Assembly: GCA_018262775.1 (NCBI GenBank)
Contig: JADFDU010000001.1
Location: forward strand, 1-64,000
Direction: 5' to 3'
Origin: Rhodocyclaceae bacterium
GTDB lineage: Bacteria > Pseudomonadota > Gammaproteobacteria > Burkholderiales > Rhodocyclaceae
DNA: 64,000 bases
Shown piece by piece: positions 35,231-44,230 of the stretch; position 1 is the first letter of the stretch; each line of letters starts with the position of its first letter. Both the position numbers and the translations under genes were made by a program. Under the pieces are notes generated by a model, which worked only from the letters and a program-made list of their open reading frames with translations, did no database searches and was not told where the DNA came from.

Positions 35231-37570
35231 TTACTCCGCGCGCAGCATCGGCCGCGCGGCGTTGATGACGACGAGGATGCTGCTGGCGGACATGGCGATG
35301 GCGGCGGCGAGGGGGTTGAGGACGCCGGCCATCGCCAGCGGAATGGCGACGACGTTGTAGGCGAGCGCCCAGCCGAGGTTCTGGCGGATGCGGCGGCGGG
35401 TGATGGCGATGAGGTCGAAGGCGTCGATGACGCGATCGAGGCGCTTGCCGGGGATGACGACGTCGGCGGCTTCGGCGGCGAGCGCGGTGGGCGCGCCGAA
35501 GGCGATGCCGAGGTCGGCTTCGGCGAGCGCCGGTGCGTCGTTGCTGCCGTCGCCGATCATGGCGACGCGGCCCTTGGCTTTCAACCTGCGGATGACGGCG
35601 GCCTTGGCTTCGGGCGGCACGCCGGCATGGACTTCGTCGACGTGCGCCTGGTAGCCGTTGGGATGCTCGGCGCCAGTGAGGAGGACGACGCGACTGTGGC
35701 GGCGCAGGCGCGCGACGACCTGTTCCCATTCCGGGCGCGAACTGTCGCGGGTGACGATGGCCCCTTCGGCGCGGCCGTCCCAGCCGACGAAGGAGACGAC
35801 ACTCTCGCCGTGGCGATGCTGTTCCATCTCTTGCGCCAGCGTGTCCGGAATCGTCCAGCCGAGCGTGGCGAAGAGGGCGCGGCTGCCGACCGCGACGCGC
35901 TTGCCGGCGACGACGGCCGAGGCGCCGCGGCCGGGATGGATGTCGACCTCGGTGGCGCTGCGGCTGGCGTCGAGCCGCGCGATGGCGCGGGCGACGGGAT
36001 GCGGCGAATGCCGCTCGACGGCGGCGGCGCGGGCGGCAATTTCGGCCGGGCCAATCACTTCGACAACGGCCATCTCGCCGGTGGACAGGGTGCCGGTCTT
36101 GTCGAGGGCGATGACGTCGACGTCGGGCGAGTTCTCGAAGAGGTTGGCAGCGGTGATGACGATGCCGCGTTGCAGCGCGGCATTGATGGCGGCGGCAGTG
36201 GTGAGCGGAATGGCGAGGCCGAAGGTACACGGGCAGGAGACGATCAGCGTGGCCAGGCTCGCCAGCAGCGCCTTCTCGATGGGCGCGCCACTGATGTGAA
36301 AGCCGAGCCCGACGAGGCAGGCGAGCACCAGCACAATCGGCACGAAGGCGCGCGCGAGGCGGTCGATGCGGCCCTGCAGGCCGGTGCCGGCGCTCTGCGT
36401 GTGCCAGAGGATGCGCGCGAGGTTGGCCATGCGGCTTTCGATGTGCGGCCCGGTCTCGATCTCCAGGTTGCCTTCGAGCAGGACGCTGCCACCGAGTACT
36501 TTCTCGCCGGCGCCGCGCAACACCGGGAAGGGCTCGCCGGTGAGGAGGGATTCGTCGACGGCGCCCTCGCCTTCGACAATGCCGCCGTCGACGGGAATGG
36601 CTTCGCCCTGGCGCACGAAGACGCGGTCGCCGGGCAGCAGGTCGGCGAGTTCGCACATGAGGTACTGGCCGTCGCGCAGGACGCAGGCCTGCGGCGACCA
36701 GGCGCGCATGATGGTGTTGAGCGACTGCGTGGCGCGCGCGCGCATGCCGCGTTCGAGGAAGCGGCCGATGGTGATCACCGCGACGAGCGTGCCCGCCACT
36801 TCGAAATAGAGGTCGATCGGGTCGTGGAACAGCTGCACCACGCTGTAGCCCCAGGCGGAGAGGATGGACAGGGCAAGCAGGGCGTCCATGTTGAGCAGGC
36901 CGGCGCGGATGCCCGTCCACGCCCCGCGCAGGATCGGCCAGCCGACGTAGAAGACGAGGATCGAGGACAGCAGGAAGAGGGCGCTGGGCGTGAGGATGAA
37001 CGCCATCCAGCGCATGGCGCCGTAATCCTCCACCGTGAGGAGGCCGGCGTGGATCGGGTAGATGAACAGCAGGGTGAGCATCATCACCGACGAGGCGAGC
37101 GTGGCGCCGGTGAGCAGCCGCAGCAGGTCCATGCCTTCGTCGTATTCCGGCACGGGTTCGTTGCGCAGCTGGGCACGGTAGCCGGCGCGGCTGACGAGCG
37201 CCGGCAGTTCGGCTTCCTGGACGAGGGCGGGATCGTAGACGATGCGGGCCGTGGCGGTGGCGTAGTTCGACGCCGCGGCGAGCACGCCGGGGTGCTTCAG
37301 GGCGAGCTTCTCGATGAGGAATTCGCAGGAGGCGCAGTGCATGCCGTCGATCCACAGGAAGGCTTCGCTGCCCTGCGGCTCGGGCACTGTGTTCGCCGTA
37401 TTGCGGGGACTGACTTTTGCGGCGGTGAAGACGTCTTCACCGAAGGCGCGGTACACCTCGCGGCAACCGTAGCAGCAGAAGGCGTGCCCGGCATCCTGGA
37501 TCGGCGGCTCGGGTGCGGGCAGGCCGCAAAGCTGGCAGGGAATGGCGATCAGGGTTCTGTCCATGCGCAT
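35231..37570 (-). CDS. Copper-translocating P1B-type ATPase, CcoI/FixI-like
   Basis: 779 residues. An N-terminal Cys-rich motif (CQLCGLP, CCYGCREVY) is followed by a heavy-metal domain with MHCASC, eight membrane helices, the ion-path CPC (SCPCTFGLAIP), phosphorylation motif DKTGT and the hinge GDGSNDAPAL. The N-terminal layout is that of CcoI, which supplies copper to heme-copper oxidases. It lies next to norY/norS-like genes, consistent with metal insertion there. A dispersed-motif copy is read in the first 60 codons as KVSPRNTAN. Its 3' end is duplicated at 33341. Confidence 0.93.
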   Translation of the reverse strand: MRMDRTLIAIPCQLCGLPAPEPPIQDAGHAFCCYGCREVYRAFGEDVFTAAKVSPRNTANTVPEPQGSEAFLWIDGMHCASCEFLIEKLALKHPGVLAAASNYATATARIVYDPALVQEAELPALVSRAGYRAQLRNEPVPEYDEGMDLLRLLTGATLASSVMMLTLLFIYPIHAGLLTVEDYGAMRWMAFILTPSALFLLSSILVFYVGWPILRGAWTGIRAGLLNMDALLALSILSAWGYSVVQLFHDPIDLYFEVAGTLVAVITIGRFLERGMRARATQSLNTIMRAWSPQACVLRDGQYLMCELADLLPGDRVFVRQGEAIPVDGGIVEGEGAVDESLLTGEPFPVLRGAGEKVLGGSVLLEGNLEIETGPHIESRMANLARILWHTQSAGTGLQGRIDRLARAFVPIVLVLACLVGLGFHISGAPIEKALLASLATLIVSCPCTFGLAIPLTTAAAINAALQRGIVITAANLFENSPDVDVIALDKTGTLSTGEMAVVEVIGPAEIAARAAAVERHSPHPVARAIARLDASRSATEVDIHPGRGASAVVAGKRVAVGSRALFATLGWTIPDTLAQEMEQHRHGESVVSFVGWDGRAEGAIVTRDSSRPEWEQVVARLRRHSRVVLLTGAEHPNGYQAHVDEVHAGVPPEAKAAVIRRLKAKGRVAMIGDGSNDAPALAEADLGIAFGAPTALAAEAADVVIPGKRLDRVIDAFDLIAITRRRIRQNLGWALAYNVVAIPLAMAGVLNPLAAAIAMSASSILVVINAARPMLRAE
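37394..37417 (+). repeat. Dispersed motif, exact copy in the copper-ATPase gene
   Basis: Spacer ATTGCGGGGA. Antisense to the gene; translated as KVSPRNTA in a variable region. Confidence 0.85.
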
Positions 37571-37620
37571 GTCGGCAGGGCTGGCGAATATCCTGGCCCT
37601 TCGCCCTCATGATACCCCCC

Positions 37621-37659
37621 CCTCACCCCAGCCCTCTCCCCGCAAGCGGGGAGAGGGGG
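37621..37659. repeat. CCTCTCCCCGC-type intergenic palindrome, copy 3
   Basis: CCTCACCCCAGCCCTCTCCCC-GCAAG-CGGGGAGAGGGGG between norY and the copper-ATPase gene. Confidence 0.85.
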
Positions 37660-37679
37660 AGGCGGGATGAAACAGCAGG

Positions 37680-39209
37680 CTAGGCCGTGGCCATTTCGCC
37701 CATGGGGGCGGAGATCTCGCGGGACTTCATCATGTTGTACACAAAGAGCGCGAACGAGGCGCCGAGGATGAGGCCGAAGAACACGATGAGGTCACCGTAG
37801 AACATCCAGCCTTCCTGGTTCCAGGCGGCGAAGCGCCGCGGCATGCCGGCCGAGCCGGCAGCCAGCATCGACAGCGCCGCACCGATGCCGCCAATGGTGA
37901 AGAGGCGGACGAACCAGGTGCCCAGCACGGGATCGAGCTTGCGGCCGGTCATCACGGGGTAGTGGTGGTAGAGCACGCCCATCCACATCATGGACATCGC
38001 CACGATCACCGTCATGGTGTGGCCGCTCTGCCACATCGTGCCATGCAACTGGTAGGCCCAGGCGATGTTCGAGGTGACCATGGCGCTGGCGCCGTCGAGG
38101 ATGTACAGCACCCAGCCGATCAGCGCGGCCATGATGCCCGGCTCGGGGCGCAGACCATGCTGCCAGATGGTGGCGAAGATGGTGAAGATGCTGAGGGCGG
38201 CGCCGATGCCGGTGCCCCAGCTCATGATGTTGCCCCAGTAGGACAGCATGGACGGCTGGTTCGGATACAGTGTGATGAAGTGGTGCAGGAACGAGGTGAC
38301 GGACGTCACCAGCAGGATCCACAGCGCCAGGTTGGCGAGCTTGTCGCTGAACAGCTTGCGCGTGCCGTCGGCCAGGTACAGCGGCAAGGTGGCGTAGAGC
38401 GCGCTCGTCACCATGATCGCCATCGCTTCCATGAGGTTGTGGGCGAAGATGAAGAAGGCGTACTGGAAGACCACCGGTTCCGTCGCCCAGGACGCCATCG
38501 ACATCGGAATGATGCCGTAGAGCGCGCCCACCACCGTCGTGCCGACAATGACCAGCGGCGTACCCGCGACCAGCAGTACCAGGGCGGCGAGGATCATGCC
38601 CAGCATGCCGGGGTCGTTGAGCGTGCGCGCCGAGAGAACGAGCTCGGGCCGCTTCTTGCCGAAGAACATCATCTTCAGTACCAGCATCGGATAGAGCAGG
38701 ATCATGCAGGCGAGGACGAGGTAGATGCCGGTGAAGCCGACTATGACCGAGTTCATGCTCCACACGCCCATCTGCGCGCCCACCAGCGGCAGCGGGTACA
38801 TGACGATAAGACTCACCTTGAGGCCCATGAGGACGGCTACCGTCAGCAGGGCCGCGCCCAGGTTCATGGTGATGAACGTCATGGCGGGCAACCAGCCCGT
38901 GATCGCCTTGCCCACGCAGCCGCCCGAGCGGTGCAGGCCGACGCCCACCATGAGCTGGAACGAGAACGGGAAGGCCAGCGCCGCGCCATGCAGCGTCAGG
39001 CCCGTGTAGTAATGGTCGGTGTTGAGATCGAAGATCTGCGTCGCCGGCATGACGAAGCCGAGCAGACCGGCAACGGCGAGCCAAATGAACGAGGCCATGA
39101 TCATCAGGGCCGGCCAGGCGTTGATCTCTTCCAGGCCGGTACTCTTGTCGACGGGGAACATCCTGCCGAAGATCGGCGTCTTTTGAATGATTGCGGTGGC
39201 GATTGTCAT
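37680..39209 (-). CDS. Heme-copper enzyme catalytic subunit, NO-reductase-like (sNOR/NorY type)
   Basis: 509 residues with about 12 membrane helices. Aligned by eye to NorB, the active-site ligands His257 and Glu261 occur in AHNLME (NorB HLWVE), and His309-His310 form the pair. His397 corresponds to the heme b3 ligand. Position 399, where NorB has the second low-spin heme ligand, is Met, in GHTM. His74 matches the other low-spin ligand. There is no oxidase-type HPEVY sequence with its cross-linked Tyr. It is preceded by the CuA subunit at 39238. NO reductase activity is inferred; an unusual oxidase is possible. Confidence 0.75.
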   Translation of the reverse strand: MTIATAIIQKTPIFGRMFPVDKSTGLEEINAWPALMIMASFIWLAVAGLLGFVMPATQIFDLNTDHYYTGLTLHGAALAFPFSFQLMVGVGLHRSGGCVGKAITGWLPAMTFITMNLGAALLTVAVLMGLKVSLIVMYPLPLVGAQMGVWSMNSVIVGFTGIYLVLACMILLYPMLVLKMMFFGKKRPELVLSARTLNDPGMLGMILAALVLLVAGTPLVIVGTTVVGALYGIIPMSMASWATEPVVFQYAFFIFAHNLMEAMAIMVTSALYATLPLYLADGTRKLFSDKLANLALWILLVTSVTSFLHHFITLYPNQPSMLSYWGNIMSWGTGIGAALSIFTIFATIWQHGLRPEPGIMAALIGWVLYILDGASAMVTSNIAWAYQLHGTMWQSGHTMTVIVAMSMMWMGVLYHHYPVMTGRKLDPVLGTWFVRLFTIGGIGAALSMLAAGSAGMPRRFAAWNQEGWMFYGDLIVFFGLILGASFALFVYNMMKSREISAPMGEMATA

Positions 39210-39237
39210 GGTGTGTCCTCCTCCGGGCGGGTCAGTC

Positions 39238-39801
39238 TCAATTATTCTTCACAATGGTCAGTTCATCCATCATCGCATGGTGCGCGATGCCGCAGTACTC
39301 GAGGCAGCGCACCTTGTATTTGCCCGGCTCATTGAACGTATGTATGAGCGTGGTGGGGTTTTTCAGGCCCGGCATGAGCATCATGGTGAACAGCATCCTG
39401 CCGTCGGGGTGGTACACCGCGAAGCCGTGCATGGTGTCTTTGCTCCGGCCGGAGAAGCGCACGGTGCTGCCGGCTTCAATCTGGCGGTTCGATATGTCGA
39501 AGGCCCATGAGGTCGCCGAGACGTCGACTTCATGCAGTGGCTGATTGCTGGTCGCGGCATGCGCGGCCTTGATCAGCGGCATGAATTTGAGGCTGGCAAG
39601 GTTCACGCCGACGAAGATGACGAACGCCACGGTCAGCCAGATGCCCTCAAGCCGCGACAATGTCGCCCGCGGTGTGGCGCTCGGCCCGGAGTCGGTGACG
39701 CTTTTTCTGTACACGACGTAGAAGAACATGGCCGCGAACGGCACCAGCATGAAGAGCGTCATCCAGAATGCGCCCCATCCGGTAAATAGCATATCCAGCA
39801 T
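39238..39801 (-). CDS. CuA-type subunit II of the heme-copper enzyme (NorS-like)
   Basis: 187 residues. Two N-terminal membrane helices (about 10-31 and 54-72) anchor a periplasmic cupredoxin domain. All CuA ligands are present: His125, Cys166, Cys170, His174, Met177 (CLEYCGIAHHAM), with Glu168. It would pass electrons from cytochrome c to the catalytic subunit encoded 28 bp downstream. The second ATG is chosen because AAAGGAGG lies six bases upstream; the longer reading has no such site. Cytochrome c oxidase subunit II is the alternative label. Confidence 0.85.
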   Translation of the reverse strand: MLDMLFTGWGAFWMTLFMLVPFAAMFFYVVYRKSVTDSGPSATPRATLSRLEGIWLTVAFVIFVGVNLASLKFMPLIKAAHAATSNQPLHEVDVSATSWAFDISNRQIEAGSTVRFSGRSKDTMHGFAVYHPDGRMLFTMMLMPGLKNPTTLIHTFNEPGKYKVRCLEYCGIAHHAMMDELTIVKNN

Positions 39802-40108
39802 TTGTTGCCTCCTTTGGCGGTACGGGCTACTCAACGGCAGCCGAACTTATCGGTCGAACAGGTGTGCCGGCTGCGTCTGCTCTGTGTCTACCCTGTGTCT
39901 GCTGATGGACCCCTCAGACACACACGCCGGCACGCTATCTCTTTTGTAGTAGCAGAAACTTAAACCTGGCAACCGGGCCGGACAATTAGGATGTCTACCT
40001 AGTAGGGCGGAGGATGTCCCTGATTGATCACCGGCATGAGCGGACTAGACTGATACGCTCTGATACGCTCGACAACCCGCCCATAACCTGCGCATACAGG
40101 AGCTACTT
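39802..40108. other. Divergent control region between norS-like gene and ctaB
   Basis: 307 bp, no gene. It contains palindromic site D (39986-40002) and a tandem TGATACGCTC pair (40051-40070) close to ctaB. I see no convincing FNR/NNR box. Confidence 0.6.
39986..40002. promoter_or_regulatory. Palindromic site D, TTAGGATGTCTACCTAG
   Basis: It resembles the reverse complement of site C (45577) closely, with one base gap. It lies 185 bp upstream of the norS-like gene and 107 bp upstream of ctaB. Confidence 0.45.
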
Positions 40109-41017
40109 ATGGCTGAGACGCTTCTCACACGCCACCTCACCCGGCCCGGCATCAACGACAGGCTGCGGAGCTATATTCGCCTGACCAAGCCGCGCGTGGT
40201 GTCGCTGATCGTTTTCTGCGCGGTAATCGGCATGTTTCTTGCCACCCCCGGCATGGTGCCGCCGACGATACTCGTTGCGGCCACGCTTGGCATCGCCCTG
40301 GTGGCCGGCGCCGCCGCCGCCGTGAACTGCCTGATCGAACGCCAGATCGACGCCATCATGGCGCGCACCCGCGGCCGGCCGCTACCGCGCGGTGACGTGA
40401 ACACGCTCGAAACCTTCCTCGTCTCCGGTGCGCTGGGCGGCTTCGGCCTGTCGCTGCTCTATGCCTACGTGAATCCGCTGACCATGTGGCTGACGCTGGC
40501 GACCTTCATCGGCTACGCCATCATCTACACGGTGATCCTGAAGCCACTGACACCGCAGAACATTGTCATCGGCGGTGCCTCCGGCGCCATGCCGCCGGTA
40601 CTCGGCTGGGCGGCCGTCACCGGGCAGATGCCGGAGCAGGCGTGGCTGCTGTTCCTCATCATCTTCGTGTGGACGCCGCCGCACTTCTGGTTCCTGGCGC
40701 TGTATCGCGCCAAGGAGTACGCCGACGTGAATCTGCCGATGCTGCCGGTGGTGCATGGGCGCGAGTACACCCAGCGCAGCATCTTCGCCTACTCGCTCGG
40801 CCTGGCGCTGGTGGCGCTGATGCCCTTCTTCATCGGCATGAGCGGCTGGTTCTATCTGGCGGCGGCGGTGCCGCTGAATGCGCTGTTCATCAGGCATGCC
40901 TGGCGCATCTGGCGCCGCTACAGCGATCCGCTGGCGCAGCAGGCCTTCCGCTATTCGATCCTCTATCTGTCCCTGCTCTTCGCCGCCCTGCTGGTCGATC
41001 ACTACCTGCCCTACTGA
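40109..41017 (+). CDS. ctaB: Protoheme IX farnesyltransferase (heme O synthase)
   Basis: 302 residues with nine hydrophobic helices. The prenyl-diphosphate motif reads [20 protein letters not shown], corresponding to NCYIDRDID..RT..R in CyoE; the first Asp is Glu here. A second motif is [17 protein letters not shown]. It converts heme B to heme O in the membrane. Placed head to head with the heme-copper enzyme genes, it suggests that enzyme, or another oxidase, uses heme O or A. Confidence 0.95.
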   Translation: MAETLLTRHLTRPGINDRLRSYIRLTKPRVVSLIVFCAVIGMFLATPGMVPPTILVAATLGIALVAGAAAAVNCLIERQIDAIMARTRGRPLPRGDVNTLETFLVSGALGGFGLSLLYAYVNPLTMWLTLATFIGYAIIYTVILKPLTPQNIVIGGASGAMPPVLGWAAVTGQMPEQAWLLFLIIFVWTPPHFWFLALYRAKEYADVNLPMLPVVHGREYTQRSIFAYSLGLALVALMPFFIGMSGWFYLAAAVPLNALFIRHAWRIWRRYSDPLAQQAFRYSILYLSLLFAALLVDHYLPY

Positions 41018-41022
41018 GCAAA

Positions 41023-41044
41023 GCTGCGGCCGCATGGCCGCAGC
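41023..41044 (+). terminator. Hairpin after ctaB
   Basis: Perfect 9-bp stem GCTGCGGCC-GCAT-GGCCGCAGC, 5 bp after the stop. No T run follows, so termination is uncertain. Confidence 0.5.
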
Positions 41045-41054
41045 ACACCCTTCT

Positions 41055-41072
41055 CTAAAGGGTTATCCCCTA
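41055..41072. promoter_or_regulatory. Palindromic site B, CTAAAGGGTTATCCCCTA
   Basis: It lies 151 bp upstream of osmC and shares GGGTTATCCC with site A at 27982. A related half, AAGGGGTACTTCCC, follows directly. Confidence 0.5.
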
Positions 41073-41222
41073 TTTCGCAAGGGGTACTTCCCGAAGCGTT
41101 TCAAGGAACGCCCCAATTCAATTGCACACGGATTTGCCCCACATTCAGCAGCGGGCAATGTTTGGCAATGGTTGACAGGTGCCCGCTAATTCCACAACAA
41201 GAACTTATGGAGGAAACCCGTC

Positions 41223-41750
41223 ATGTCGCAGGCAGCCTTGAAGGAAGCGCTCAGCAAGACCGTGAAAGGCATTCAGGACAATCCCGTCATGTCGCGCGTG
41301 GTTTTCGAAGCGCAGACGGCGCTGGTCGAGGGCGTGCGTTGTAGCGGTCACGTGCGCAACTTCCCACCGATGGACGTCGACGAACCGCCGGAGCTCGGCG
41401 GCGGCGACAAGGGTGCGAATCCGGTCGAGCTGGTGCTCGTCGCGCTCGGCACCTGCCAGGAGATCATGTACGCCGCCATGGCCGCAATGATGGGCATCCA
41501 GCTGGACGAAGTGAAGGTCAGCCTGAAAGGATCGCTCGACCTGAAGGGCCTGTTCGGCATGGACCCCGCCATCCCGCCGGGCTACCAGAAGATCACTTAC
41601 GAAACCATCCTCCGCAGCCCTGCACCCGCAGCACAACTGCAGCAACTGATCGAGGCAGTGGAGAGCCATTGCCCCGTACTGGACACGCTCGTGCGGCCCA
41701 TCGAGGTGTCGGGCAAGGTGACGATCAACGGCGCCCTGATGGCGGCCTGA
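41223..41750 (+). CDS. OsmC-family thiol peroxidase
   Basis: 175 residues. The two reactive cysteines are Cys78 (GTCQEI) and Cys150 (SHCPVL), at the usual places for OsmC/Ohr proteins. These enzymes reduce organic hydroperoxides and are recycled by lipoylated proteins. The next gene encodes a dihydrolipoamide dehydrogenase with its own lipoyl domain, an apt electron donor. TGGAGGA precedes the start. Confidence 0.9.
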   Translation: MSQAALKEALSKTVKGIQDNPVMSRVVFEAQTALVEGVRCSGHVRNFPPMDVDEPPELGGGDKGANPVELVLVALGTCQEIMYAAMAAMMGIQLDEVKVSLKGSLDLKGLFGMDPAIPPGYQKITYETILRSPAPAAQLQQLIEAVESHCPVLDTLVRPIEVSGKVTINGALMAA

Positions 41751-41757
41751 TGCCTGA

Positions 41758-41793
41758 AGGCGTCGGCGCATGGCAACGCGCTGACGCCTTTCT
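41758..41793 (+). terminator. Hairpin between osmC and lpd, possible attenuator
   Basis: 12-bp stem AGGCGTCGGCGC / GCGCTGACGCCT with one wobble pair, loop of 8, followed by TTCT. It may reduce read-through into the lpd gene. Confidence 0.55.
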
Positions 41794-41810
41794 GTTGCGA
41801 GAGGATGCGG

Positions 41811-43616
41811 ATGGCTGAAGTGCATGAGGTTGCCGTACCCGATGTCGGCAGCAAGGAGGCGTTGCTGGTCGCGGAAATACACGTCAAGACCGGCGACATG
41901 GTGTGGGCAGACGCTGCGCTGATCACCGTCGAATCGGGTAAGGCGGCGCTGGATGTGCAGGCGCCCGTGGATGGCATGGTCATGGAAGTCCGGGTCGTCC
42001 TGGGCGACAGCGTGACCGTCAGCAGCATCGTCGTCGTCATCGAGGCCAGCCTGGAGCAGCGTCCCAGAAGTCAGCCGCCCCAACACGGCGGCACACCTTC
42101 TGCACCACCGCGTTTTTCCCTCTTCGCCGCATTCAATGCCGCCACCCAGGTTGCTCACACTCCCGAAGAGATTGCGTGCGATGTGCTGGTGCTCGGCGCC
42201 GGTCCGGGCGGCTATTCCGCAGCGTTTCGTGCCGCCGACCTGGGCTTGAAGACGGTGCTGGTCGAGCGCCATGCCGTCATGGGGGGCGTTTGCCTCAATG
42301 TCGGCTGCATCCCATCCAAGGCGCTGTTGCATCTGACCGCGGCAATGGAAGGCGCTGCCGGCCTGGCCGAGGCAGGCATCCGCTTCGCCGCGCCCGACAT
42401 CGACCTCGCCCGCCTGCGCGCCCACAAGGACAAAGTGGTGGGCAGGCTCACCGGTGGTCTGGCAGGCATGGCCAAGGCGCGCAAGGTGCGCCAGGTGTTC
42501 GGCAGCGGCCGCTTTCGCGACGCGCACAGCATCGAGGTCGAACTCGCCGACAACACCGGCCGGCAGGTCATCCGCTTCGACAAGTGCATCATCGCCGCCG
42601 GCTCGCATCCCATCCACCTGCCCTTCCTGCCCAGGGATGAACGCATCGTCGACTCCACCGGCGCGCTGGCGCTGCGCTTCCTGCCACGAAGGATGCTGGT
42701 GATCGGTGGCGGCATCATCGGCCTGGAGATGGCGACGGTCTATTCGGCACTCGGCGCGCGCGTCGATGTGGTTGAGATGCAGGACGTGCTGATGCCCGGG
42801 CCCGACCGCGACCTGGTGAGCATCTGGGAAGGACAGAACCGGCATCGCTTCGACCACATCATGCTGCGCACGCGCACCGTCGCGGCAGACGCCCGCGAGG
42901 ACGGCGTGTGGGTGCGTTTCGAGGGCGACATGGCGCCGGCGGATGCGCAGCGCTACGACATGATCCTGCAGTCGGTCGGGCGCAAACCAAACGGCCTGCG
43001 CATCGATGCGGAGAAGGCGGGCCTTGCGGCCGACGCGGCCGGCTTCATTGCCGTCAACAGCCGCATGGCCACCCGCGTGCCGCACATCTTCGCCGTCGGT
43101 GACATCACGGGCATGCCGATGCTGGCCCACAAGGCGGTGCACCAGGCCCACGTGGCGGCCGAATCCGCTGCGGGCCTCGACTGCCATCACGATGACTCGC
43201 TGATCCCCGGCGTGGCCTACACGCATCCCGAGATCGCCTGGGTCGGCTTGTCCGAGGATGAGGCAAAGCGGAAGGGCATGCACGTCGACGTGGCGCGCTT
43301 TCCCTGGGCTGCCTCGGGGCGGGCGATTGCCAACGGCGCGGATTACGGCATGACGAAGCTGGTGTTCGACCGCGCCAGCGGCGCCATCCTGGGCGGCGCC
43401 ATCGCCGGCCCCGGCGCCGGCGACATGATCGGCGAGATCGTCCTGGCAGTCAGCCGGGGATGCGACGCCGCCGCCATCGGCAAGGCCATCCACCACCCGC
43501 ATCCCACGCTCGGCGAGACGGTCGGCATGGCCGCCAGTGTTGCCCACGGCTGTTGCACCGACCTGCCGCAGGATCTGGCGCGGCAACGTGGCCTGGCGGC
43601 GCTAGTGCAGGCTTAA
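41811..43616 (+). CDS. Dihydrolipoamide dehydrogenase with N-terminal lipoyl domain
   Basis: 601 residues. The lipoyl domain (1-80) carries the lipoyl Lys44 in ESGKAALDV (usually ESDKA). A Pro-rich linker is followed by the FAD/NAD oxidoreductase with the redox disulfide Cys161-Cys166 (GGVCLNVGCIPSK) and the C-terminal HPHPTLGE. No 2-oxo-acid dehydrogenase gene is nearby, so it probably reduces its own lipoyl domain to feed OsmC. GAGAGG precedes the chosen ATG. It is convergent with the FixJ-like gene; the two stops share TTAA. A near-copy of the dispersed motif lies in the linker. Confidence 0.92.
   Translation: MAEVHEVAVPDVGSKEALLVAEIHVKTGDMVWADAALITVESGKAALDVQAPVDGMVMEVRVVLGDSVTVSSIVVVIEASLEQRPRSQPPQHGGTPSAPPRFSLFAAFNAATQVAHTPEEIACDVLVLGAGPGGYSAAFRAADLGLKTVLVERHAVMGGVCLNVGCIPSKALLHLTAAMEGAAGLAEAGIRFAAPDIDLARLRAHKDKVVGRLTGGLAGMAKARKVRQVFGSGRFRDAHSIEVELADNTGRQVIRFDKCIIAAGSHPIHLPFLPRDERIVDSTGALALRFLPRRMLVIGGGIIGLEMATVYSALGARVDVVEMQDVLMPGPDRDLVSIWEGQNRHRFDHIMLRTRTVAADAREDGVWVRFEGDMAPADAQRYDMILQSVGRKPNGLRIDAEKAGLAADAAGFIAVNSRMATRVPHIFAVGDITGMPMLAHKAVHQAHVAAESAAGLDCHHDDSLIPGVAYTHPEIAWVGLSEDEAKRKGMHVDVARFPWAASGRAIANGADYGMTKLVFDRASGAILGGAIAGPGAGDMIGEIVLAVSRGCDAAAIGKAIHHPHPTLGETVGMAASVAHGCCTDLPQDLARQRGLAALVQA
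42067..42090 (-). repeat. Dispersed motif, one mismatch, in the lpd linker
   Basis: Last base of CTGACTTT is C; spacer GTTGGGGCGG. Antisense. Confidence 0.65.
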
Positions 43617-44230
43617 GTTGTCACCGAAGGGTTCTGCATGGCCATCTTCACCAGGTCGGAGATCGAGCGCGCATGCATCTTCTCCATCACCTTGGCACGA
43701 TGGACTTCGACGGTCTTCGCACTCAGCCCAAGGGTGTTGGCAATGGCCTTGTTGGACATGCCCTCCACCACCAGGTCCAGCACTTCGCGTTCGCGCGGGG
43801 TGAGGCTGGCGAACAGCGCCTTGAGCTGCGAACGCTGTTCTTCCCTGTTGCGCTGGCCGGCGTCATGGGCGATCGCCCGCTGGATGCGGTCGAGCAGGTC
43901 CTGGTCATGGAACGGCTTCTCGACGAAATCGAATGCGCCCGCCTGCACCGCGCGCACCGCCATCTGCACGTCGCCATGCCCGGTGATGAAAATGATCGGC
44001 ACATGGTACATGCGCCGCGCCGCCAGGCGCTCCTGCAGATCCAGGCCGCTCATGCCCGGCATGCGCACATCGAGCACCAGGCAGCCCGGCTTCGACGCAT
44101 CGTAGCCGTCAAGGAAGGCCTGGACCGAGGCGAATGTCTCCACCTTCAGGCGCACCGTCTCGATGAGCCAGCGCAGGCTGCGGGCGACCGCCTGGTCATC
44201 GTCAACTATGAAGACTGTAGCGTCGCTCAT
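43613..44230 (-). CDS. FixJ/LuxR-type response regulator
   Basis: 205 residues. Receiver with acidic pair (VDDD), phosphoacceptor Asp54 (VLDVRMPGMSG) and Lys in FVEKPF. C-terminal LuxR helix-turn-helix: LTPREREVLDLVVEGMSNKAIANTLGLSAKTVEVH. The start MSDATVFIVDD is set by the domain edge. It overlaps the kinase gene by 29 bp, and is its likely partner. Candidate DNA targets are the palindromes at 27982, 39986, 41055 and 45577. Confidence 0.93.
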   Translation of the reverse strand: MSDATVFIVDDDQAVARSLRWLIETVRLKVETFASVQAFLDGYDASKPGCLVLDVRMPGMSGLDLQERLAARRMYHVPIIFITGHGDVQMAVRAVQAGAFDFVEKPFHDQDLLDRIQRAIAHDAGQRNREEQRSQLKALFASLTPREREVLDLVVEGMSNKAIANTLGLSAKTVEVHRAKVMEKMHARSISDLVKMAMQNPSVTT

